Of a DNA stretch of 5,097 nt, positions 1 to 4,546 are shown in pieces. Below the pieces are notes generated by a model. The model ran no database searches, was not told the DNA's origin, and saw only the letters and a list, made by a program, of their open reading frames with translations. Source of the stretch: Sphingomonas sp. (GTDB taxonomy: Bacteria; Pseudomonadota; Alphaproteobacteria; Sphingomonadales; Sphingomonadaceae); the NCBI GenBank assembly GCA_013822915.1, contig PNLG01000217.1, positions 1 through 5,097 of the forward strand, in the 5' to 3' direction. A program made the translations under genes and the position numbers. The number at the start of each line of letters is the position of its first letter. The first letter of the stretch is position 1.

Positions 1-15
1 TGAATGTCGTTATAA

Positions 16-33
16 GCGGCAAAGCCTAGCCGC
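16..33 (-). terminator. weak hairpin downstream of the HIT gene
   Basis: A 5-bp G/C stem (GCGGC at 16-20, GCCGC at 29-33) with an 8-nt loop lies 22 nt past the stop codon of the HIT gene. Read on the minus strand it is followed by TTATAA rather than a real T-run, so it is at best a weak terminator or a 3'-end stabilising structure. The remaining bases of 1-54 show no gene. Confidence 0.25.
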
Positions 34-54
34 AATTCGGGGCTGCGCAATCCC

Positions 55-432
55 CTATTGCATCAGCATCGGCCCCAGCGGCCGTCCAGCGAGGATGTGG
101 ACATGGAGGTGCGGCACTTCCTGATGCGCGTGCGGGCCGATATTGGCCAGCAGCCGGTATCCCGGCGCGACCAGCCCGGCGGCGCGGGCGACCGCGCCGA
201 CCGCGCGCACGAACTCGGCAATTTCGGTGTCGCTCGCGCGTGCGCTGAAATCGTCCCAGCTTACATAGGCGCCCTTGGGGATCACGAGAATATGGGTCGG
301 CGCCTGCGGGTTGATGTCGTGAAAGGCGAGCGCGTGCGTGTCCTCGTACACTTTTTTCGCCGGAATCTCACCGCGCAGGATGCGGGCGAAGATGTTGGCA
401 TCGTCATAGGGCTGGGTCGCGTCGATCGGCAT
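55..432 (-). CDS. HIT-family (histidine triad) nucleotide-binding hydrolase
   Basis: A 125-residue cytosolic protein of the HINT branch of the HIT superfamily, whose members hydrolyse purine nucleoside phosphoramidates or related AMP-linked substrates. The triad signature H-x-H-x-H-x-x is visible as HLHVHIL at residues 108-114, preceded by the usual Asn97, Gly99, Gln104 and Val106. The N-terminal part has the family pattern: NIFARILRGEIPAKKVYED at about residues 13-31, then AFHDINPQAPTHILVIPK at about 36-53. The length is normal for a stand-alone HIT protein. The ATG at 432 has a purine-rich GGGGGAA (441-435) a few bases upstream. The physiological substrate cannot be told from sequence. From recollection, a HIT gene often follows hisE in sphingomonads; here an opposite-strand gene separates the two. 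The family assignment is firm, the exact role open. Confidence 0.95.
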   Translation of the reverse strand: MPIDATQPYDDANIFARILRGEIPAKKVYEDTHALAFHDINPQAPTHILVIPKGAYVSWDDFSARASDTEIAEFVRAVGAVARAAGLVAPGYRLLANIGPHAHQEVPHLHVHILAGRPLGPMLMQ

Positions 433-434
433 GG

Positions 435-441
435 TTCCCCC
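435..441 (-). promoter_or_regulatory. ribosome binding site of the HIT gene
   Basis: On the minus strand GGGGGAA precedes the ATG at 432 with two intervening bases. The spacing is short but it is the only purine-rich stretch near the start, and it supports the first ATG as the initiator. Confidence 0.4.
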
Positions 442-468
442 GGATGATCGCTCAAAGAGCCCCTATGT

Positions 469-479
469 GATACAGTATC
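469..479. promoter_or_regulatory. 11-bp perfect dyad GATAC-A-GTATC
   Basis: Two 5-bp arms around a single central A form a perfect palindrome in the 130-bp space between the divergent HIT gene and the exported coiled-coil gene. It lies inside the longer 444-504 inverted repeat. Operator function is an inference from symmetry and position only. Confidence 0.3.
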
Positions 480-481
480 GA

Positions 482-499
482 CGCAGTGGCGCCACAGCG
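482..499. promoter_or_regulatory. 18-bp near-perfect dyad, candidate operator
   Basis: The core GTGGCGCCAC (486-495) is a perfect 10-bp palindrome. It extends outward past one A/A mismatch pair to CGC (482-484) and GCG (497-499), so 16 of 18 positions are symmetric. It sits 7 bp upstream of the TTGACA at 507, where a repressor or activator could act. G/C-rich palindromes are not rare in such genomes, so confidence is limited. Confidence 0.35.
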
Positions 500-506
500 A
501 TCATTG

Positions 507-512
507 TTGACA
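507..512 (+). promoter_or_regulatory. consensus -35 hexamer TTGACA, no convincing -10
   Basis: A perfect TTGACA lies 51-56 bp before the start of the plus-strand gene. At spacings of 16-18 bp the facing hexamers (around 529-536, such as CAACCT or AACCTT) match the -10 consensus poorly. This is a candidate promoter only; no good counterpart was seen for the HIT gene on the other strand. Confidence 0.35.
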
Positions 513-547
513 CGACTTTGCGCTGGCGGCAACCTTCCCATCAAGTT

Positions 548-555
548 GGGAGGAG
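548..555 (+). promoter_or_regulatory. strong Shine-Dalgarno fixing the start at 563
   Basis: GGGAGGAG, with core GGAGG 9 nt before ATG 563, decides the start of the exported protein. The reading frame stays open upstream to an ATG at 431, but that start would overlap the HIT start codon, has no such site, and would bury the signal peptide. The SD could pair with CTTCCCA at 534-540 (7 bp including one G-U, loop of 6) if transcription begins upstream of that arm. Confidence 0.75.
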
Positions 556-562
556 CCTTTCG

Positions 563-1744
563 ATGATTAAGAGCTTGGTGCTGTCAATCGTGATTGGCCC
601 GTTGATGCTGTTTGGAAGTCTGGCACAGGCCCAAAAACCAGAAGATGAAGTCCCTGTTCTGACGCGATACCAATTCTCGTACGGACAATACAGCTTGCCT
701 GCGAATGCGACTGATGCTGACAAGATTGAGATGATCCTTAGAAATTTTGACACTGCAGCACAAGGTGGAGGTGATCCCGTTAGGTTCACTGTCACCAGTT
801 ATTATTTGATACCGGGCAGCCTATATTCATCAGGTAATTATTCACCCGCATACTCCTACATATCTGAATTCAGTCGGAAACATCGACATGCCTATCGAAA
901 AGATATACTGGAAAAAATTAAACGCATCTGCGAGTCACATTTTCAGGATAGCGTAAATGATGTAAGCAAAGCGCTGTCATTAGTTACAAATTCTGCAACA
1001 ATAATCAGCAAATTATTTTGGTCTCAACCGGTAGGAAATAGCTCAGTTATGTATCCAGAGCGACGTGTAGAGTATGTCGAATTTGATAAGTCCCCTTGTG
1101 AATTTGACGGCCGCTATAAGACTATTGCCATTGAAATTATCGTTAACTTGTCTCGTGCAGACTATGCTGCGATGACCCGGGGTGCGCCGGTCATGGCGGC
1201 GCCGAAGCCGGCCGCGCCTGACCCGCGCGGCCCGGTGTTGAAGGTGAAAGGCCCCGACCCGCAGCCGACGGTCAAAGGGCCTGATCTCAAAGTCTATAAA
1301 CCCGGCGAGCGGCCAGTCGCGCCGCCGCCGCCCGTGGCAGCGGCCAAGCCGTGCCCGAAGGGCGAGGGGCCGTGCGCGACGCAATTGGACGGTCCGCGGA
1401 CCGCCGAGGGTTTGGCTCGGCAACGCGCCCTGCAGGAGCATGAACAGGCGCTGCGCGCCTATGAAGCGCGCGAAGCCGCAGCCAGGGCCGCGGTTGAAGA
1501 AGAAAATCGAAAGCTTCGCGAAGTCTATGCCGAGCAGCTCCGGCGAGAACGGGAACGTTTTGCAGCCGCCGAGGCCGAGCGTAAAGCGAAAGTCGACGCG
1601 GACCGCGCCGCCTATAACGCCGAGCTGCGCGCGCGGGAGGCGGAGATCGATCGCATCAACCGGGAGCATGAAGCCAAAATGGCGGAATGGCGCCGCCGCG
1701 TTGCCGCGTGCCAGGCTGGCGATCGCACCCAGTGCGCGCCGTGA
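563..1744 (+). CDS. exported coiled-coil protein of unknown function, compositionally chimeric
   Basis: I do not recognise this 393-residue protein. Residues 1-23 form a Sec signal peptide (Lys3, hydrophobic core LVLSIVIGPLMLFGSL, likely cleavage after Ala-Gln-Ala 21-23), so it should act in the periplasm or outside. Residues 24-204 are a domain of mixed character rich in Tyr and Ser, with Cys123 and Cys179. Residues 205-262 are a Pro/Ala/Gly/Lys linker in which VKGPD occurs twice (228-232, 237-241), ending in a Pro tract at 254-257. Cys264 and Cys271 follow; residues about 280-378 are a strongly charged Ala/Glu/Arg helix, probably a coiled coil; Cys383 and Cys391 close the protein. The start at 563 is chosen for its strong SD and the signal peptide. 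DNA coding the first half is about 39% GC (841-1080, counted), with codons such as TTA and ATA. From about 1170 it jumps to about 77% (1201-1260), like or above its neighbours, which suggests a fusion or partial acquisition. It converges on hisE with a 3-nt gap. Coding status is fairly sure; function unknown. Confidence 0.85.
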   Translation: MIKSLVLSIVIGPLMLFGSLAQAQKPEDEVPVLTRYQFSYGQYSLPANATDADKIEMILRNFDTAAQGGGDPVRFTVTSYYLIPGSLYSSGNYSPAYSYISEFSRKHRHAYRKDILEKIKRICESHFQDSVNDVSKALSLVTNSATIISKLFWSQPVGNSSVMYPERRVEYVEFDKSPCEFDGRYKTIAIEIIVNLSRADYAAMTRGAPVMAAPKPAAPDPRGPVLKVKGPDPQPTVKGPDLKVYKPGERPVAPPPPVAAAKPCPKGEGPCATQLDGPRTAEGLARQRALQEHEQALRAYEAREAAARAAVEEENRKLREVYAEQLRRERERFAAAEAERKAKVDADRAAYNAELRAREAEIDRINREHEAKMAEWRRRVAACQAGDRTQCAP

Positions 1745-1747
1745 TGG

Positions 1748-2068
1748 TCAGCCGGGGCGCCCCGCCTTCTCTTTAAGGCCCGACAGCCCTTCCCGCCGCG
1801 CCAGTTCGGCGCGGACATCGTTGAGACTGAGCCCCGCGTCAGCAAGCAGCACCAGCAGGTGAAAGATCAGGTCGGCGGCTTCGGAGGTGAGTTGGGCATG
1901 GTCACCCGACACGGCGGCGATCACGGTCTCCACCGCTTCCTCACCCAGTTTCTGCGCGATCTTCGCGCGCCCCTTGGCAAATAGCTGCGCAGTGTAGGAT
2001 GATGCGGGGTCCGCGCCCCGTCGGGCAGCGATGGTCATCTCAAGCGTCGTGAACGGGTCGGCAGCCAT
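1748..2068 (-). CDS. hisE: phosphoribosyl-ATP pyrophosphatase (EC 3.6.1.31)
   Basis: HisE hydrolyses phosphoribosyl-ATP to phosphoribosyl-AMP and pyrophosphate, the second step of histidine synthesis. It is an all-alpha MazG-like NTP pyrophosphatase. The 106-residue length is that of a stand-alone HisE rather than a HisIE fusion. The family pattern is plain: ARRGADPASSYTAQLFAKG at about 15-33, the metal-binding KLGEEAVE at 40-47, EAADLIFHLLVLLA at 63-76 (Glu63, Asp66), and the terminal GLSGLKEKAGR. The frame is open far upstream, but family alignment places the start at the ATG at 2068. No good SD precedes it, so translation may depend on ribosomes leaving the small ORF 32 nt upstream. It is the last his gene here, and its stop faces the stop of the plus-strand gene 3 nt away. 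Confidence 0.96.
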   Translation of the reverse strand: MAADPFTTLEMTIAARRGADPASSYTAQLFAKGRAKIAQKLGEEAVETVIAAVSGDHAQLTSEAADLIFHLLVLLADAGLSLNDVRAELARREGLSGLKEKAGRPG

Positions 2069-2100
2069 GTGGAGCGGGTTGGCGCAGCGGCGAGCGTGCG

Positions 2101-2268
2101 TCAATCCTTTGCGGGCGCGCGCACCTTCGCAAACCGGCGGCGGAGCGCGCGGCGCACGAACCACACGCCAGCGGCGGCCATTACGAACAGCGCGACATCC
2201 GATGCTTCGGGCGCGGTGCGGGCGGCGGGCGGCGGCGGGGCGCTGACGATGGCGGTAGCGGTGACCAT
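2101..2268 (-). CDS. 55-residue putative small protein with PEP-CTERM-like C-terminus
   Basis: A short ORF fills the gap between hisF (35 nt away) and hisE (32 nt away) in the same direction. The start is tightly bounded: an in-frame TAG lies four codons upstream of the ATG at 2268, and AGGG stands 7 nt before that ATG; a TTG two codons earlier is the only alternative. By hand count 45 of 54 codons after the ATG end in G or C (83%), as expected for a real gene here. Residues 1-19 are Ala/Pro/Thr-rich with PPPP at 11-14. Then come Pro20-Glu21-Ala-Ser-Asp, a hydrophobic stretch VALFVMAAAGVWFV (25-38), and the basic cluster RRALRRR (39-45), ending in KVRAPAKD. This order resembles the PEP-CTERM exosortase sorting signal, with PEA in place of PEP, but there is no N-terminal signal peptide. 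It may equally be a simple single-pass inner-membrane microprotein. Existence is probable; function is unknown. Confidence 0.6.
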   Translation of the reverse strand: MVTATAIVSAPPPPAARTAPEASDVALFVMAAAGVWFVRRALRRRFAKVRAPAKD

Positions 2269-2285
2269 CCCCAAGCCCTAGCGTC

Positions 2286-2302
2286 GGCGGGTTAAAACCG
2301 CC
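2286..2302. repeat. short hairpin just after hisF
   Basis: GGCGG (2286-2290) and CCGCC (2298-2302) can form a 5-bp stem with a 7-nt A/T-rich loop, one base past the hisF stop codon. There is no T-run after it on the minus strand, so it is unlikely to stop transcription. It might protect or process the mRNA between hisF and the small ORF. Confidence 0.25.
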
Positions 2303-2303
2303 C

Positions 2304-3074
2304 TTATCCGATTGGCGTTCTGACCGGCACGCCGGCGGCGGCAAGCGCGCGGTGGGCGTCGGCAATGCTTGCCTCGCCAAAGTGAAAGATCGACGCGGCG
2401 AGCACGGCGCTTGCATGCCCCTCGACAATGCCCGCGACCAGATCGCTCAGCCCGCCGACCCCGCCCGAGGCAACGACGGGCACGCGCACCTGATCGGCCA
2501 CCGCGCGGATGAGCGCCAGGTCATAGCCATGCCGCGTCCCGTCGCGATCCATGGAGGTGATCAGCAGCTCGCCCGCGCCCAGCGCCGCCAGCCGCAGCGC
2601 GTGCGCGACCGCATCAATCCCCGTCGCACGTCGTCCGCCATGGGTGAATACTTCCCAGCGACCCGCCGCCACTTGCCGCGCATCGACCGAGGCGACAACG
2701 CACTGGCTGCCAAAACGGTCGGCGATGTCGGCGACGACTTCGGGCCGGGCGACGGCGGCGCTGTTGACCGCGACCTTGTCTGCGCCGGCCAGCAACAACG
2801 CGCGCGCATCCGCCGCCGATCGCACGCCGCCGCCCACGGTCAACGGCATGAAGCACACTTCGGCGGTGCGCCGTACAACGTCGAGGATCGTGCCGCGATC
2901 CTCATGGCTGGCGGTAATGTCGAGGAAACACAGCTCGTCCGCGCCCGCCGCGTCATAGGCGCGCGCCTGCTCCACCGGATCGCCCGCATCGCGCAGATCG
3001 ACAAAGTTCACGCCCTTGACCACGCGGCCACCCGCGACGTCGAGACAGGGGATGACGCGCGCGCGGACGGTCAT
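2304..3074 (-). CDS. hisF: imidazole glycerol phosphate synthase, cyclase subunit
   Basis: HisF is the (beta/alpha)8-barrel half of IGP synthase. It takes ammonia delivered by HisH and converts PRFAR into imidazole glycerol phosphate plus AICAR. At 256 residues it is full length. It opens with RVIPCLDV carrying catalytic Asp12 and has the second catalytic acid Asp131 in the ASVDAR strand (counterparts of Asp11 and Asp130 of Thermotoga HisF). Phosphate-binding loops are visible: GGGVR at 81-85, NSAA at 104-107, the DRDGT loop at 176-180, SGG at 203-205, and ASIFHFGE at 227-234. The ATG at 3074 matches the family N-terminus (MTVRARVIPCLD). Its SD lies inside one arm of the REP-like repeat that separates hisF from hisA. 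The partner hisH is two genes upstream. Nothing suggests loss of function. Confidence 0.98.
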   Translation of the reverse strand: MTVRARVIPCLDVAGGRVVKGVNFVDLRDAGDPVEQARAYDAAGADELCFLDITASHEDRGTILDVVRRTAEVCFMPLTVGGGVRSAADARALLLAGADKVAVNSAAVARPEVVADIADRFGSQCVVASVDARQVAAGRWEVFTHGGRRATGIDAVAHALRLAALGAGELLITSMDRDGTRHGYDLALIRAVADQVRVPVVASGGVGGLSDLVAGIVEGHASAVLAASIFHFGEASIADAHRALAAAGVPVRTPIG

Positions 3075-3080
3075 CGCTTG

Positions 3081-3185
3081 AACCCCTCCCCTTCAGGGGA
3101 GGGGCAGGGGGTGGGGCGTGTCTCGGCGAGCGCGTCGCCCGTGGCGAGGCCCCACCACAACCCCTCCCCTAAAGGGGAGGGGCTT
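3081..3185. repeat. REP-like inverted double palindrome in the hisA-hisF gap
   Basis: Two near-identical hairpins face each other. The left is CCCCTCCCC (3083-3091) / GGGGAGGGG (3096-3104) with loop TTCA; the right is the same 9-bp stem at 3161-3169 / 3174-3182 with loop TAAA. Between them GTGGGGC (3111-3117) pairs with GCCCCAC (3149-3155). CTCG (3122-3125) / CGAG (3145-3148) and GCGA (3126-3129) / TCGC (3135-3138) nest inside. The right half reverse-complemented closely matches the left half, so the unit is an inverted pair like a BIME. Repeats of this type are common in alphaproteobacterial intergenic spaces; its copy number cannot be judged from this window. It carries no ORF of note and fills nearly all of the 127-bp gap between the two genes. 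Confidence 0.85.
3083..3091 (-). promoter_or_regulatory. hisF Shine-Dalgarno located within a repeat arm
   Basis: On the minus strand the 3' arm of the left hairpin reads GGGGAGGGG, placing core GGAGG 10 nt before ATG 3074. It is the only SD-like sequence upstream of hisF. The other arm of the same 9-bp stem is exactly complementary, so the site would be masked when the hairpin forms. An effect on hisF expression is an inference. Confidence 0.65.
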
Positions 3186-3201
3186 AACGTACCTGCCTCC
3201 C

Positions 3202-3936
3202 TCATGCCGCCGCTGCCACTCGGAGCGCGACCGCAAGATCGAGCCGCCCATCATAGAGCGCGCGGCCGGTAATCACGCCCTCAATCCCCGATTTCGCGTG
3301 CAGCGCCAGCATGTGGATGTCGGCAATCCCCTTTACCCCGCCGCTCGCGATCACCGGAATGTCGACCGCACGGGCGAGATCGACCGTCGCCTCGATATTG
3401 ACACCCTTCAACAACCCGTCACGCCCGACATCGGTGAACAGCAGCGCGGCAACCCCTGCATCCTCGAACCGGCGCGCCAGGTCGACAACGTTGGTGGTCG
3501 ACACATCGGCCCAGCCCTTGGTGGCAACCATGCCATCCTTGGCATCGACGGCCACGACAATGCCGCCGGGAAAATCGCGGGCGGCGGCGCGCACCAGATC
3601 GGGATCGTCGAGCGCTGCGGTGCCAATCACCACGCGCGCGACGCCAATATCGAACCAGCGTTCGATGCTGGCGCGGGTGCGGATGCCGCCGCCAAGCTGG
3701 ACATGGCCGGGGAAGGTCGCGACGATTGCGCGCACCGCGTCGCCATTCACCGAATCGCCCGCAAATGCGCCGTCGAGATCGACGACATGGAGGTGCCCCG
3801 CGCCCTGGCCCGCGAACAGCATCGCTTGTGCTGCCGGATCATCGCCATAAATGGTCGCGCGGTCCATATCGCCTTCTGCCAGGCGGACCACCTGCCCCTG
3901 TTTCAGGTCGATGGCGGGAAAGACGATTAAGCTCAT
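3202..3936 (-). CDS. hisA: ProFAR isomerase (HisA, EC 5.3.1.16)
   Basis: HisA isomerises the aminoaldose ProFAR to the aminoketose PRFAR, the substrate of HisH-HisF. It is a (beta/alpha)8 barrel homologous to HisF. The 244-residue length is normal. Catalytic Asp10 sits in IVFPAIDLKQGQVVRL and the second acid Asp131 in VVAVDAKDG. Phosphate-binding segments LGGGIR (81-86), IGTAA (104-108), TDVGRDG (168-174), ASGGV (197-201) and the C-terminal GVITGRALYDG (220-230) are all intact. The frame is open far upstream inside hisH, but the family N-terminus begins at the ATG at 3936. That ATG shares bases with the hisH stop (ATGA at 3936-3933), a classic sign of translational coupling. HisA is followed by the REP-like repeat. 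Confidence 0.98.
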   Translation of the reverse strand: MSLIVFPAIDLKQGQVVRLAEGDMDRATIYGDDPAAQAMLFAGQGAGHLHVVDLDGAFAGDSVNGDAVRAIVATFPGHVQLGGGIRTRASIERWFDIGVARVVIGTAALDDPDLVRAAARDFPGGIVVAVDAKDGMVATKGWADVSTTNVVDLARRFEDAGVAALLFTDVGRDGLLKGVNIEATVDLARAVDIPVIASGGVKGIADIHMLALHAKSGIEGVITGRALYDGRLDLAVALRVAAAA

Positions 3937-4544
3937 GGACGCCACTTCAAAAAACGTTCGAGCAGCGCAAGGCCATAGCGCTGGCTCTTTTCGGGGTGAA
4001 ATTGCACGCCGATCATGTTGGCGCGGCCGATCGCCGCCGCCACCGGCGCGCCATGCGTGGTTGTCGCCACCACATCGCTGCCGCTGAACGCATAGCTGTG
4101 CAGGAAATAGGCCTCCCCCGGTTCGATCAACGCGTGCGGCGTGGCGGGCACGACATCGTTCCAGCCCATGTGCGGGATGCGCGCGCTCGCATCGGCGGGC
4201 TCCATCAGAGCGACATCGCCCGATATCCAGCCCAAACCGGGGTGGGTGCCGAATTCCAGCCCCCGCTCCGCCATCAACTGCATGCCCACGCAAATACCCA
4301 GAAACGGCACCCCGCCGCCGATAACGCGCACCGTCAGCGCCTCGGTCATCCCCGGCAGCGCGCGTAATGCGGCGGCACATGCGCCAAACGCGCCGACGCC
4401 GGGCAACACGATCCGGTCGGCGCACGCAACGACGGCGGCGCTCGCGGTGACCTCAACCGTGCCCGCGCCCGCCGCCTTCAGCGCGTTTGCGACCGAATGG
4501 AGATTGCCCGCGCCGTAATCAATCAGCGCGATTCGTTCCGCCAT
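3933..4544 (-). CDS. hisH: imidazole glycerol phosphate synthase, glutaminase subunit
   Basis: HisH is the class I glutamine amidotransferase half of IGP synthase. It hydrolyses glutamine and channels ammonia into HisF. The 203-residue protein shows the full set of family features: IDYGAGNLHSV at 8-18, the oxyanion-strand motif PGVGAFG at 48-54, the nucleophile Cys85 in FLGICVGMQL, and HMGWND at 125-130. It also has YFLHSYAF at 146-153 and the remaining triad residues His183 and Glu185 in GVQFHPEKSQ. The start at ATG 4544 lies 2 nt after the hisB stop, and AAGGG about 12 nt upstream is a weak SD, so coupling to hisB is likely. Its end overlaps hisA by four bases. Confidence 0.98.
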   Translation of the reverse strand: MAERIALIDYGAGNLHSVANALKAAGAGTVEVTASAAVVACADRIVLPGVGAFGACAAALRALPGMTEALTVRVIGGGVPFLGICVGMQLMAERGLEFGTHPGLGWISGDVALMEPADASARIPHMGWNDVVPATPHALIEPGEAYFLHSYAFSGSDVVATTTHGAPVAAAIGRANMIGVQFHPEKSQRYGLALLERFLKWRP

Positions 4545-4546
4545 CG

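Larger units (their letters stand above)
444..504. repeat. 9-bp inverted repeat in the divergent intergenic region
   Basis: ATGATCGCT at 444-452 is the exact reverse complement of AGCGATCAT at 496-504; the arms are 43 bp apart. The left arm lies just upstream of the HIT start and the right arm ends two bases before a TTGACA hexamer. This suits a pair of operator half-sites or sites for a looping regulator, but it could be chance; no known regulator motif is recognised. Confidence 0.35.

Noticed and set aside
431..562. N-terminal extension of the plus-strand gene to the ATG at 431
   Set aside because: It would overlap the HIT start codon, lacks an SD, crosses the dyad-rich promoter region and would bury a clear signal peptide that starts at 563 behind a strong SD.
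1043..1669. 208-codon minus-strand ORF opposite the exported protein gene
   Set aside because: Its protein is Arg-rich and low in complexity in the GC-rich half with no recognisable domain; it is a shadow of the plus-strand gene, which has a signal peptide and an SD.
1753..1764. 12-bp palindrome CGGGGCGCCCCG as a terminator for the plus-strand gene
   Set aside because: It lies in the hisE coding region, leaves only a 4-bp stem once a loop is allowed, and has no T-run immediately after.
2069..2281. Plus-strand 70-codon ORF in the hisE-hisF gap
   Set aside because: It runs against the operon, is Ala/Arg-rich as expected from the antisense of high-GC coding DNA, and overlaps the better supported minus-strand small ORF.
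3081..3185. CRISPR array or attenuator made of the repeated CCCCTCCCC hairpins
   Set aside because: There are only two units in inverted orientation with no regular spacers, no leader peptide with His codons, and no T-run, so a REP-like pair is the simpler reading.
2352..3272. 306-codon plus-strand ORF across hisF and the repeat
   Set aside because: It is antisense to the well-supported hisF gene and passes through the REP-like hairpins; the product has no family pattern.
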